Below are positions 16,827 through 24,991 of a stretch of DNA of 51,388 bases, in pieces. The translations under genes were made by a program, and so were the position numbers. How positions within the stretch are numbered: position 1 is the stretch's first letter; every line of letters starts with the position of its first letter. Below the pieces are notes generated by a model. It did no database searches and had not been told where the DNA came from. It saw nothing but the letters and a program-made list of their open reading frames with translations. Source of the stretch: Akkermansia sp. (GTDB lineage: Bacteria; Verrucomicrobiota; Verrucomicrobiia; Verrucomicrobiales; Akkermansiaceae); NCBI GenBank assembly GCA_024405435.1, contig JAKSOU010000011.1:1-51388 (forward strand), in the 5' to 3' direction.

Positions 16827-17867
16827 ATGACTATGGACAACATTTCAGAGTGCGGCTCCTTGATCATCTACAAGGAAACTGATGACCAGGCACCCGTTGA
16901 AGTGCGTATGGATGGTGATTCAGTATGGATGGAGCTGATGCAGATGGCCCTTCTGTACCAGACAGACAGAAGCAATGTCCTGAAACACATTGCCAACATT
17001 TTTGCAGACAGCGAGCTCTCGGAAGCTGAAAGTTGCAGAGTTGTTCAGAAACAACAGATGGAGGGCACGCGCCTCGTGACGCGTAAAGTCAAATTGTACA
17101 ATTTGGATATGGTCATAGCCGTGGGGTACCGCGTAAAAAGCCCCATTGCCACTCGTTTCCGCCAATGGGCCACTGCACGTCTGAAAGAATACCTCGTCAA
17201 GGGGTTCACCATGGATGATGCACGTCTTAAACAACTTGGCGGCGGCAATTACTGGCACGAACTACTGAATCGCATCCGCGATATTCGCTCATCGGAAAAG
17301 GTCCTTTACCGCCAAGTCCTGGATCTCTACGCCACCAGTGCCGACTATGACCCCTGCAGCGAAACAAGCCGCCGCTTTTTCATGATGGTTCAGAACAAAC
17401 TGCATTATGCAGCTCATGGTCACACTGCGGCAGAGGTGGTGTTTGAAAGGGCTGATGCCTCCAAACCCTTTATGGGGTTGACGACGTTCAAGGGCGCGCT
17501 TCCCATTCTAGCCGAAGTGACTATCGCGAAAAATTACTTAACCGAACCTGAACTCAAAATTCTAAACAACCTGGTGTCCGGCTACTTCGACTTTGCGGAA
17601 CTGCGCGCCATGAAGCACGAGCACGTTTTTATGCGGGACTATGTGCAACAATTGGATGCGATATTGGCCTCCACCGGGCATGAATTGCTGGAGGGCCCGG
17701 GAAAGGTGAGCCACACGCAGGCAAAGCAAAAGGCAGAGCAGGAATACCGCCAATTCCAGGAGCGAACCCTCTCACCCGTTGAAGTTGCCTATTTGGAAAC
17801 CATCCGGGCCGCAGAGAAAACAGCTAAGGATCAAGTGCAAAACGCCCGGCAAAGGAAGTCTCGGTAG
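16827..17867 (+). CDS. RhuM-family protein (virulence-associated, no Fic domain)
   Basis: The 346-residue protein has the RhuM N-terminal domain: a hydrolase-free DNA-binding-like segment (VWMELMQMALLYQTDRSNVLKHIANIF) followed by KLYNLDMVIAVGYRVKSPIATRFRQWA, the most conserved part of the family. The C-terminal half contains a second conserved region (MMVQNKLHYAAHGHTAAEVVFERADASK) and the KNYLTEPELKILNNLVSGYFDFAE motif; no Fic motif is present. The family is found in genomic islands and defence or virulence contexts, and its biochemical role is unknown. Codon use and base composition are visibly more AT-rich than in the flanking genes, which suggests transfer. ATGs at 16827 and 16833 are both possible starts. 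Confidence 0.85.
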   Translation: MTMDNISECGSLIIYKETDDQAPVEVRMDGDSVWMELMQMALLYQTDRSNVLKHIANIFADSELSEAESCRVVQKQQMEGTRLVTRKVKLYNLDMVIAVGYRVKSPIATRFRQWATARLKEYLVKGFTMDDARLKQLGGGNYWHELLNRIRDIRSSEKVLYRQVLDLYATSADYDPCSETSRRFFMMVQNKLHYAAHGHTAAEVVFERADASKPFMGLTTFKGALPILAEVTIAKNYLTEPELKILNNLVSGYFDFAELRAMKHEHVFMRDYVQQLDAILASTGHELLEGPGKVSHTQAKQKAEQEYRQFQERTLSPVEVAYLETIRAAEKTAKDQVQNARQRKSR

Positions 17868-17921
17868 AAACAGGTATTTGATTTCATAGCCGCTGATGGC
17901 GGCATTTCCCCGCATAACAAC

Positions 17922-18503
17922 ATGAACACTAACACAGCAAGAAACATCGTCTACTTCGATTTGGAAACACGCCGCTCCGCCGCAGAGGTCGGCGGCTGGC
18001 ACGAAACCGGGAAAATGGGCATCTCCGTCGCCGTCACCTTCTCCACCAGGGACAACGCCTACCACATCTACACGGAGGATCAGGCGGAGGCCCTCATCCA
18101 AGAGCTGCAGCAGGCGGACCTGGTGGTGGGGTACAACCACATCGGGTTCGATTACGGCGTGCTCCAGCCGCATTCCTTCTGGACCATTGCGGACCACACG
18201 CGCAACTGCGACATCTGCACCTACCTCACGGAGAAAATCGGGCACCGCCTGAAGCTGGATTCCGTGGCCAAGCCCACCCTGGGCGGCAATTCCAAGACCG
18301 CCGAGGGCACGGACGCCCTCAAGTGGTGGGCGGAGTACGAGAAGGAACACGACCCGCAAAAGCTGCTGGATATCGCCAAATACTGCTGCTACGATGTGAA
18401 GGTCACCATGGAAGTGTACAAGTTCGGTGCCGCCAATGGCTACGTGCTCTACGAGGACAAGAACGGAGAGCCCGTGAAGGTGGAGGTGGACTGGGAGTTG
18501 TAA
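17922..18503 (+). CDS. DEDDy-type 3'-5' exonuclease (RNase H-like fold)
   Basis: The 193-residue product has all motifs of a DnaQ-like 3'-5' exonuclease. These are FDLET (Asp13, Glu15) for motif I, NHIGFDYGVLQ with Asp77 for motif II, and YCCYDVKVT with Tyr154 and Asp158 (Y-x-x-x-D) for motif III. These acidic residues bind two divalent metal ions. The protein resembles the stand-alone YprB-like ribonuclease H-like group, which is often linked to helicases. It starts 54 nt after the RhuM gene and ends at the hexamer hairpin. Whether the substrate is DNA or RNA is open. Confidence 0.82.
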   Translation: MNTNTARNIVYFDLETRRSAAEVGGWHETGKMGISVAVTFSTRDNAYHIYTEDQAEALIQELQQADLVVGYNHIGFDYGVLQPHSFWTIADHTRNCDICTYLTEKIGHRLKLDSVAKPTLGGNSKTAEGTDALKWWAEYEKEHDPQKLLDIAKYCCYDVKVTMEVYKFGAANGYVLYEDKNGEPVKVEVDWEL

Positions 18504-18531
18504 CGGGAGGAACGCCGCTGCGCGGCGAATT

Positions 18532-18597
18532 GGGATTAGGATGAGGATTAGGAAAGGCGCCCCGACATCAATATCTCCTAATCCTAATCTTAATCCC
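18532..18597. terminator. Convergent-gene hairpin built from GATTAG hexamers
   Basis: A 22-nt arm (18532-18553) pairs with an arm at 18576-18597, matching 20 of 22 positions (one of the two differences is a G-T wobble). Both arms are runs of the hexamer GATTAG / CTAATC. It lies between the convergent exonuclease and lipoprotein genes and probably works as a bidirectional terminator. Unlike ordinary terminators, its stem is made of a short-period repeat shared with 2187-2216. Confidence 0.7.
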
Positions 18598-18617
18598 TAA
18601 TTATTGTCCTGTTTCCG

Positions 18618-19286
18618 CTAATCGCGATTCCGGTGGATGAAGTCCTTGGTCTCGCTGATGGTCTTCTCCTGGTAGTCGCGGTAGTGGATGATTTCCGGCT
18701 CCGGGGTCTTGTTGCGGCGCTCCTCCAGGAAGCCGTCGGCACCGGCGTTGTTGTACCGGCTGGTGTTGGTGGCGTAGCGCATGTCACCCTCCGCGGAGGC
18801 CCTGCCCTCTGAGACGCTGCGCAGGCGGTCGCCGTCGTAGCGGGAGGAGTGGCTGATGCCGTGGCTCTCGTTCATGAAGTCGGGGCGCATGTTGGTGGAG
18901 ACCATGGAGCTCTGGCGGTGGCCGAATTCCTTGTTGGAGTCGCTGAAGGATTTGCGGGCGTCGGAGAATTTGTTGGAGATGGCATCGTAGCTCTTGGAGC
19001 CGCTGAAGGACTTGGTGAGGAATTCCTTGTCCCTGCCGGAGCTGCGGGCGGCGTCGATATCCTTCTGGAAGGGGCTCACGCGGCCGGAAACGGATTGCGG
19101 CACGCCGGAATCGCCCTTCTTCTCGGAGAAGGACTCGTTGAACTCCTTTTCAAAGTGGGAGTAGAGGTCCGTCTCGCCGCCGGCCTGCTTTTCCTCCACC
19201 ACCTTGCCGTTGGAGTCGTACACCGTGCGCACGCTCTCGCACGCGCACAGGGAAAGGAAGAGCACCACTGGCAGCAAGCAGCGCAT
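18618..19286 (-). CDS. Hypothetical lipoprotein translationally coupled to fabD
   Basis: The 222-residue product starts with a lipoprotein signal (MRCLLPVVLFLSLCAC). The mature part is hydrophilic and rich in Ser, Lys, Asp and Arg, with no cysteine-rich or hydrophobic core (KEFNESFSEKKGDSG, SFSGSKSYDAISNKFSDARKSFSDS). It looks largely disordered. Its ATG shares one base with the fabD stop codon (TGATG), so it is translationally coupled to fabD. The start is therefore well supported, although the function is unknown. Confidence 0.72.
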   Translation of the reverse strand: MRCLLPVVLFLSLCACESVRTVYDSNGKVVEEKQAGGETDLYSHFEKEFNESFSEKKGDSGVPQSVSGRVSPFQKDIDAARSSGRDKEFLTKSFSGSKSYDAISNKFSDARKSFSDSNKEFGHRQSSMVSTNMRPDFMNESHGISHSSRYDGDRLRSVSEGRASAEGDMRYATNTSRYNNAGADGFLEERRNKTPEPEIIHYRDYQEKTISETKDFIHRNRD

Positions 19287-20209
19287 CACCCTTGCAATTC
19301 CGCCACCGCGGTCTCCAGCGTGGCGGCGTCCTGTATGGAAACCACGCGCGCATCCGCGCAGATGCGCGCCATCATACCGGCCAGGGAGGTGCCGGGGCCC
19401 ATCTCGATGAAGAGCCTCTCGCCCCTGTCCACCAAATCCTCCATGCACGCCTGCCAGCGCACGGAGCCGCACACCTGCGCGCCCAGCATGGCCCGCGTGT
19501 CGTCCGGCCCGGTCACCGCGCGGCCGCCGTAGTTGCAGTACACGGGGAAGGCGGGGGCCTGCATGGGCGTGGCATCCAGCACGGGCAGCAGGGCGGTTTG
19601 CGCGGGCTTCATGTACCGGCTGTGGTACGCGCCCGCCACGTTGAGCTTGATGCCGCGCTTGAAACCGGCCTCCTTGGCGCCCGCCACCGCCTTGTCGATT
19701 CCCTCCACGGAGCCGGAAAGCACAATCTGGCCGGGGCAGTTGAAGTTGGCCACATCCACATCGCACGCCGCGGCCAGGGCCTCGGCGGCCTCTGGCGTGC
19801 CGCCCACCAAGGCTGCCATGCCGCCGGCCGCGGCCGCGCAGGCCGTCTCCATGAGCGCGCCGCGCTTCTCCACCAGGCGCAGGCCGTCCTCCATGGTGAA
19901 GGTGCCCGCCGCCGCGTGCGCGGTGAACTCTCCCAGGGAGAGACCCGCCGCCGCCACCGGCTCCACCTGCACGCGCTCCTTCAGCACGCTCCATATCGCC
20001 AGGCCGTGCACATACAGCGCCGGCTGGCAGTTGGATGTGCGCGTCAGCTCGGCATCCGGCCCGCTGAACATCACGTCCGTGAGCTTGCGGCCCAGGGCGG
20101 CATCCGCGGCCTCCATCAGTGCGCGCGCCTGCGGGTAGGCTTCAAGCAGGTCCCTGCCCATGCCTACCTGTTGGGCGCCCTGCCCCGGGAACAGAAGTAC
20201 AGCTCTCAT
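19286..20209 (-). CDS. fabD: Malonyl-CoA:ACP transacylase FabD
   Basis: The 307-residue protein transfers malonyl groups from CoA to acyl carrier protein, the entry step of fatty-acid synthesis. It has LLFPGQGAQ at the N-terminus, the nucleophile motif GLSLGE (Ser91; GHSLGE in many homologues), a FNCPGQIVLSG segment, and GAYHSRYM, which carries the catalytic histidine. The length equals E. coli FabD (309). The ATG at 20209 is directly behind a promoter (-10 at 20221-20216), so the in-frame extension to 20284 is untranslated. No other fab genes are adjacent; instead a lipoprotein gene overlaps its stop codon. Confidence 0.94.
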   Translation of the reverse strand: MRAVLLFPGQGAQQVGMGRDLLEAYPQARALMEAADAALGRKLTDVMFSGPDAELTRTSNCQPALYVHGLAIWSVLKERVQVEPVAAAGLSLGEFTAHAAAGTFTMEDGLRLVEKRGALMETACAAAAGGMAALVGGTPEAAEALAAACDVDVANFNCPGQIVLSGSVEGIDKAVAGAKEAGFKRGIKLNVAGAYHSRYMKPAQTALLPVLDATPMQAPAFPVYCNYGGRAVTGPDDTRAMLGAQVCGSVRWQACMEDLVDRGERLFIEMGPGTSLAGMMARICADARVVSIQDAATLETAVAELQG

Positions 20210-20215
20210 GCCGCC

Positions 20216-20245
20216 AGCATACCCCAGGCAAGGCCACCAAGGCAA
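20216..20245 (-). promoter_or_regulatory. fabD promoter, leaderless
   Basis: On the minus strand TTGCCT (20245-20240), an 18-nt spacer and TATGCT (20221-20216). The -10 ends 6 nt before the fabD ATG, leaving no leader. Confidence 0.6.
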
Positions 20246-20278
20246 GGAAATTTTGCGCGGGATAATTTGCATTTCGGG

Positions 20279-20307
20279 TTGCATTTTCCCAAAACCCGTG
20301 GTAGGAT
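20279..20307 (+). promoter_or_regulatory. hppA promoter
   Basis: TTGCAT (20279-20284), a 17-nt spacer and TAGGAT (20302-20307). The leader of about 33 nt begins with a small hairpin, GTGCTT / AAGCAC (20311-20328), and has no clear Shine-Dalgarno sequence before the ATG at 20347. Confidence 0.6.
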
Positions 20308-20346
20308 AGGGTGCTTTTTGCGAAGCACTCTAACAGCACGAATAAA

Positions 20347-22584
20347 ATGAATCCCGAGACATTATTCTGGATTGTGCCGCTCGCCTCGATTATCGCCCTG
20401 GCGTTCGCGGCTGTGTTCTTCTTCAACATGAAGAAGGCGGATGAAGGAACCGACCGCATGAAGGAGATTGCGGGCTACGTGCGCGAAGGCGCCATGGCCT
20501 ACCTCAAGCAGCAGTACAAGGTCGTGGCCCTGGTGTTTGTCATCATCGCCATCATCTTCTGCGTGATGGCCGTGTTCGACATGCAGAACCACATCGTGCC
20601 CGTGGCGTTCCTGACCGGCGGCTTCTTCTCCGGCCTGGCAGGCTTCATCGGCATGAAGACGGCCACCTACGCCTCCGGCCGCGTGGCGCAGGCCTGCCGC
20701 GACGAGCAGGACGGCCTGAACAAGGGCCTCAAGCTGGCCTTCCGTTCCGGCGCCGTGCTGGGCCTCACCGTGGTGGGCTTCGGCCTGCTGGATATCTCCG
20801 GTTGGTACCTGATCCTGGACAACACCGGGCTGATTGAGGCGGAGGGCATCTCCAAGCTGGTGGAAATCACCACCATCATGCTGACCTTCGGCATGGGCGC
20901 CTCCCTGCAGGCTTTGTTCGCCCGCGTGGGCGGCGGCATCTACACCAAGGCGGCCGATGTGGGCGCCGACCTGGTGGGCAAGACCGAATACCACTTCAAC
21001 GAGGACGACCCCCGCAACCCCGCCACCATCGCCGACAACGTGGGCGACAACGTGGGTGACGTGGCAGGCATGGGTGCGGACCTGTACGAATCCTACGCCG
21101 GCTCCATCCTGGCCTCCGCCGCGCTGGGCGCGGCCGCCGTGGCCGGAGCCAACGGCACGTACGACGAGGGCCTGAAGATGGTGATGGCGCCGATGGTCAT
21201 CGGTGCCGTGGGTGCCATCCTCTCCGTGCTGGGCATCTTCATTGTGCGCACCAAGCAGGGTGCCACGCAGAGCCAGCTGATGGCCGCGCTCAACCGCGGC
21301 ATCAACTTCTCTGGCGTGCTGATTGCCGTGGCCGCGGCCGCGGTGCTCTACCTGTTGGGCATCGAGAACTGGCTGGGGCTCTGGGGCTCCATCGTCATCG
21401 GCCTGGTGGTGGGCATCCTCATCGGCAAGGTCACGGAGTACTACACCTCCTTTGAGTACAAGCCCGTGAAGTTCATTGCGGAGAACGCCACCACCGGCCC
21501 CGCAACCGTCATTATCTCCGGCATCGGCGTGGGCATGATCTCCACCTGCTGGCCCGTCATCTTCATCGTGCTCGGCACCATCGGCGCCTACCTCTGCGCC
21601 GCAGGTGAATTCATGTTCACCGGTGAGAACATGAGCATGGGCCTCTACGGCATCGGCATCGCCGCCGTCGGCATGCTCTCCACCCTCGGCCTCACCCTGG
21701 CCACGGACGCCTACGGCCCCATCTCCGACAACGCCGGCGGCAACGCCGAGATGAGCGAGCTGGGCGAGAGCGTGCGCTCCCGCACGGATGCCCTGGACGC
21801 CCTGGGCAACACCACCGCCGCCACCGGCAAGGGCTTCGCCATCGGCTCCGCCGCGCTCACCGCGCTCGCGCTGCTCGCCTCCTACATCGAGGAAATCAAG
21901 ATTGCCGCCCTGCGCTTCGGGGAAACCTTCTCCCCCAGCTTCTTCAGCAGTGATGTCATCAACAGCGCCGAGCTCGCCAAGATGAACATTGCTCAGTTCA
22001 TGGCCAAGTTCGACGTGACGCTCATGAACCCGAAGGTGCTGCTGGGCATCTTTGTGGGCGCCATGCTCTCCTTCCTGTTCTGCGGCCTCACCATGAACGC
22101 CGTGGGCCGCGCCGCCAAGAGCATGGTGGAGGAAGTCCGCCGCCAGCTCTCCGACAAGGATGTCTTCGAGGGCCGCAAGAAGGCCGACTACGCGCGCTGC
22201 GTGGGCATCTCCACCCAGGGTGCCCAGCGTGAGATGATCGTGCCCTCCATGATTGCGGTGATTGTTCCGATTGCCACGGGCCTGCTGCTGGGCGTACCCG
22301 GCGTGTTCGGTCTGCTGGCGGGCGGCCTGGCGGGCGGCTTCGTGCTGGCCGTGTTCATGGCCAACTCCGGCGGTGCCTGGGACAACGCCAAGAAGTTCAT
22401 CGAGACCGGCGACGCCTCCTTCTGCGGCAAGCACACCCCCGTGCACGACGCCTCCGTGGTGGGCGACACCGTGGGCGACCCGTTCAAGGACACCTCCGGT
22501 CCCTCGCTGAACATCCTCATCAAGCTCATGAGCATGGTCTCCATCGTGACCGCCGGCCTGAACGTGGCCTTCTCCCTGCTGTAA
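20347..22584 (+). CDS. hppA: K+-dependent membrane-bound pyrophosphatase, probably Na+-linked
   Basis: HppA couples pyrophosphate hydrolysis to ion export across the inner membrane. The 745-residue protein has about 16 hydrophobic helices and the substrate-site motif EDDPRNPATIADNVGDNVGD, followed by GMGADLYESY. The DNAGGNAEM and GDTVGDPFKDTSGP segments complete the active site. In GNTTAATGKG, the residues at 491 and 494 are Ala and Gly, which in this family mark K+ dependence (Lys and Thr mark K+ independence). Glu248 in DLYESY is in the position typical of Na+-pumping and Na+/H+ pumping members rather than plant H+-PPases. Na+ transport is thus inferred. A terminator follows at 22623-22654. 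The GTG at 20311 lies in the leader hairpin and is rejected as a start. Confidence 0.93.
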   Translation: MNPETLFWIVPLASIIALAFAAVFFFNMKKADEGTDRMKEIAGYVREGAMAYLKQQYKVVALVFVIIAIIFCVMAVFDMQNHIVPVAFLTGGFFSGLAGFIGMKTATYASGRVAQACRDEQDGLNKGLKLAFRSGAVLGLTVVGFGLLDISGWYLILDNTGLIEAEGISKLVEITTIMLTFGMGASLQALFARVGGGIYTKAADVGADLVGKTEYHFNEDDPRNPATIADNVGDNVGDVAGMGADLYESYAGSILASAALGAAAVAGANGTYDEGLKMVMAPMVIGAVGAILSVLGIFIVRTKQGATQSQLMAALNRGINFSGVLIAVAAAAVLYLLGIENWLGLWGSIVIGLVVGILIGKVTEYYTSFEYKPVKFIAENATTGPATVIISGIGVGMISTCWPVIFIVLGTIGAYLCAAGEFMFTGENMSMGLYGIGIAAVGMLSTLGLTLATDAYGPISDNAGGNAEMSELGESVRSRTDALDALGNTTAATGKGFAIGSAALTALALLASYIEEIKIAALRFGETFSPSFFSSDVINSAELAKMNIAQFMAKFDVTLMNPKVLLGIFVGAMLSFLFCGLTMNAVGRAAKSMVEEVRRQLSDKDVFEGRKKADYARCVGISTQGAQREMIVPSMIAVIVPIATGLLLGVPGVFGLLAGGLAGGFVLAVFMANSGGAWDNAKKFIETGDASFCGKHTPVHDASVVGDTVGDPFKDTSGPSLNILIKLMSMVSIVTAGLNVAFSLL

Positions 22585-22622
22585 CAGGCAGGCAGCTCAA
22601 CAAAGAGTTTTTCCTCATTCAA

Positions 22623-22654
22623 CCGCCGCCCCCAAACGGGCGGCGGTTTTTTCT
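22623..22654 (+). terminator. Rho-independent terminator of hppA
   Basis: CCGCCGCCC (22623-22631) and GGGCGGCGG (22638-22646) form a 9-bp stem with a 6-nt loop, followed by TTTTTTCT. Confidence 0.92.
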
Positions 22655-22719
22655 GCTTTCGTCCATTTTGCGGTGTACTTTTTTGGGGAAATCTGGTAGG
22701 CTTTGTCACCCGCTGAACC

Positions 22720-24729
22720 ATGGCCGCCAAATTCAACATCAACTCGCTGAACCCCGCCCAGAAGGAGGCGGTGCGCACGCTGGACGGCCCGGTGCTCATC
22801 CTGGCGGGGGCCGGCACGGGGAAGACGCGCACGGTGACCTGCCGCATTGCGCACATGATTGACCGCGGCATAGACCCCAAGGGGATATTGGCGCTGACGT
22901 TCACCAACAAGGCGGCCACGGAGATGGCGGAGCGCGTGGCGGGGCTGGTGAGCAAGGAGGCCGCCAAGGAGATGACCGTGTGCACCTTCCACTCGCTCTG
23001 CGTGAAAATCCTGCGGCGCGAAATAGGCCGCCTGGGCTATAAGGAGAACTTTTCCATCTACACCGGGAGCGACCAGACCGGGCTGGTGCGCAAACTCATC
23101 ATGGAATACGGCGCGCTCAAGGAGAAGCTGGACCCCAACAAGGTGCTGGCGGAGCTCTCCCGCGTGCGCAACGCCGGGCTGGAAATCGACCAGATAGAGG
23201 ACACGCTCATCGCGGCCATCGCCAAGGCGTACCAGCGGGAGCTGAAGGCGCAGAACGCGGTGGATTTCGACGACCTGCTGATCCTGACGGAGCGCCTGCT
23301 GCGCTGCTACCCGCAGGCGCACGAGAAGTGGAACAAGCGCTTCACCCACATCACGGTGGACGAGTTCCAGGACACGAATTCGCTGCAGATGAGCCTGCTG
23401 CGCCAGCTGGTGGCCAGCCCGCAGCACAACGTGTGCGTGGTGGGGGACGACGACCAGTCCATCTACGGCTGGCGCGGCGCGCAGATTTCCAACATCCTGG
23501 AGTTCGAGAGCTTTTTCCCCAATCCCACCGTCATCAAGCTGGAGGAGAACTACCGCTGCACCAGCCAGGTGCTGGACTGCGCCAACGAGCTCATCCGCCA
23601 CAACCTCGGCCGGCGAGACAAGACCCTGCGCACCCGCAAGCAGGGCCAGTACCCCGTGCGCCTCGTTGCCATGCCAGGCTCCGAGGAGGAGGCCGCCTTC
23701 ATCGCAGACGAGATGCAGCAGCTCCACCGCCGGGAAAACCTCAAATGGGAGGACCTGGCCGTCCTCTTCCGCGCCAACGTCCAGAGCCGGCAGCTGGAAA
23801 CCGCCATGCGCGAGCAGAACATCCCCTACCGCATGGTCGGCACACGCAGCTTCTTCGACCGCAAGGAGGTGAAGGACCTCATCAGCTACCTGCAGGTGAT
23901 GGACAACCCGGATGCGGACCTGCACCTGCTGCGCGTGCTCAACACCCCCGCCCGCGGCATCAGCGACACCACCGCCAACCTGGCCATCGAGCACAGCCGA
24001 GAACACCGCCAGAGCCTATGGAAGGCACTCGGCGACCCCGCCTTCCTCAACGACTGCTCCGCGCGCTCCCAGCAGAGCATCCGCGCCTTCACCGCGCTGG
24101 TGGAGAAGTACCGCGCCGCCTTCGCCGCCAGCGCCACCGGCTTCGGCGACACCCTGCAGGCCCTCATGGATGAAATCGCCTACGAGGACTACGTGGGCCG
24201 CACCTGCAAGACCGACCAGGAGCGCAGCCTGCGCCTCGCCGCCGTCAACGACATCAAGGAGGCCATCCACAGCTTCTGGGCACCCGGCCGCAAGCTGGGC
24301 GACTTTTTGGAGAAGGTCACGCTGGACAACGAGAAGGACGACGACGACGACCTGGAGAAGAAGAAGGGCGTGTGCCTGATCACCATGCACGCCGCCAAGG
24401 GGCTGGAGTTCCCGCACGTCTACATCGTGGGCGTGGAGGAGGGCCTGCTGCCCCACACGCGCTCGGTGGACGAAGGCTCGCTGGACGAGGAGCGCCGCCT
24501 GTTCTACGTGGGCATCACGCGCGCGCAGGAGCGGCTCACCATGACCTACTGCGCCGCCCGCACCAAGTACGGCAAGGAGGAGCGCTGCGCACCCTCATCC
24601 TTCATCCAGGAAATCCCGGACCGCCTGTACGAGTTCACCGACTACGCCGCCGAGCTCAACAAGCCCGCCACGGAAGAGGATTGCGACGACTTCTTCTCCT
24701 CCATCAACGAAATGCTCGGCGACAATTGA
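22720..24729 (+). CDS. UvrD/Rep/PcrA-type superfamily 1A DNA helicase
   Basis: The 669-residue protein unwinds DNA 3'-5' using ATP. The motifs appear in order: Q motif NPAQKEAV (about 11-18), Walker A GAGTGKT (30-36), LTFTNKAATEM, ITVDEFQDTN (about 211-220), GDDDQSIYGWRGA (about 242), LEENYRC, a Val-Leu-Phe-Arg motif IV, TMHAAKGLEF (about 555) and RRLFYVGITRA. The length is close to E. coli Rep (673) and shorter than UvrD or PcrA, so the exact subtype is not assigned. The C-terminus is acidic. It is followed by a repeat region, not by another gene in the same direction. Confidence 0.92.
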   Translation: MAAKFNINSLNPAQKEAVRTLDGPVLILAGAGTGKTRTVTCRIAHMIDRGIDPKGILALTFTNKAATEMAERVAGLVSKEAAKEMTVCTFHSLCVKILRREIGRLGYKENFSIYTGSDQTGLVRKLIMEYGALKEKLDPNKVLAELSRVRNAGLEIDQIEDTLIAAIAKAYQRELKAQNAVDFDDLLILTERLLRCYPQAHEKWNKRFTHITVDEFQDTNSLQMSLLRQLVASPQHNVCVVGDDDQSIYGWRGAQISNILEFESFFPNPTVIKLEENYRCTSQVLDCANELIRHNLGRRDKTLRTRKQGQYPVRLVAMPGSEEEAAFIADEMQQLHRRENLKWEDLAVLFRANVQSRQLETAMREQNIPYRMVGTRSFFDRKEVKDLISYLQVMDNPDADLHLLRVLNTPARGISDTTANLAIEHSREHRQSLWKALGDPAFLNDCSARSQQSIRAFTALVEKYRAAFAASATGFGDTLQALMDEIAYEDYVGRTCKTDQERSLRLAAVNDIKEAIHSFWAPGRKLGDFLEKVTLDNEKDDDDDLEKKKGVCLITMHAAKGLEFPHVYIVGVEEGLLPHTRSVDEGSLDEERRLFYVGITRAQERLTMTYCAARTKYGKEERCAPSSFIQEIPDRLYEFTDYAAELNKPATEEDCDDFFSSINEMLGDN

Positions 24730-24779
24730 ACCGCCGCGCCGCAAACGGGGCCGGCCGCGGCCTCGGCGTGCAATGATGG

Positions 24780-24955
24780 GTGGCAACAAATCTCAGAGAG
24801 CTGCATGCCTTGGCGTGTATCCACCCCGCGCAAGGCGGGGTTACGTGCCGAACAAATCAACGTGGTTCCCCCCCGGGCTTACGCCCGGGGCTGGAAAAAG
24901 TTGTCGCCGCAGGGCGGCTCAAAGTAAGCGCGCCGTGCGGCGCAATCACGGATGA
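24780..24955. repeat. Dispersed hairpin-rich intergenic repeat
   Basis: This segment contains CACCCCGCGCAAGGCGGGG, CCCGGGCTTACGCCCGGGG, then GGCTGGAAAAAGTTGTCGCCG and a GCGCGCCG/CGGCGC stem. A closely similar series occurs at 37244-37376 and, inverted, at 37420-37552. It lies between the convergent helicase and PBP genes. Short ORFs in it are not genes. It fills most of the 24730-24976 gap, where no other feature is seen. Confidence 0.8.
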
Positions 24956-24956
24956 C

Positions 24957-24991
24957 AAATTGTAAATCGTAAATTGTCAATTGTCAATTTC
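24957..24991. repeat. Heptamer array at the 3' end of the PBP gene
   Basis: Five 7-nt units: AAATTGT, AAATCGT, AAATTGT, CAATTGT, CAATTTC. On the minus strand the array encodes the last residues of the PBP (IDN) and its TGA stop codon, then continues downstream. Confidence 0.85.

Noticed and set aside
20311..20328. The hairpin in the hppA leader as a riboswitch
   Set aside because: It is only an 18-nt stem-loop with a 6-bp stem, too small for a known riboswitch class.
24957..24991. Heptamer arrays considered as a CRISPR or iteron origin
   Set aside because: The units are 7 nt with no spacers, and the arrays occur at several gene ends. No cas genes, DnaA boxes or replication genes are nearby.
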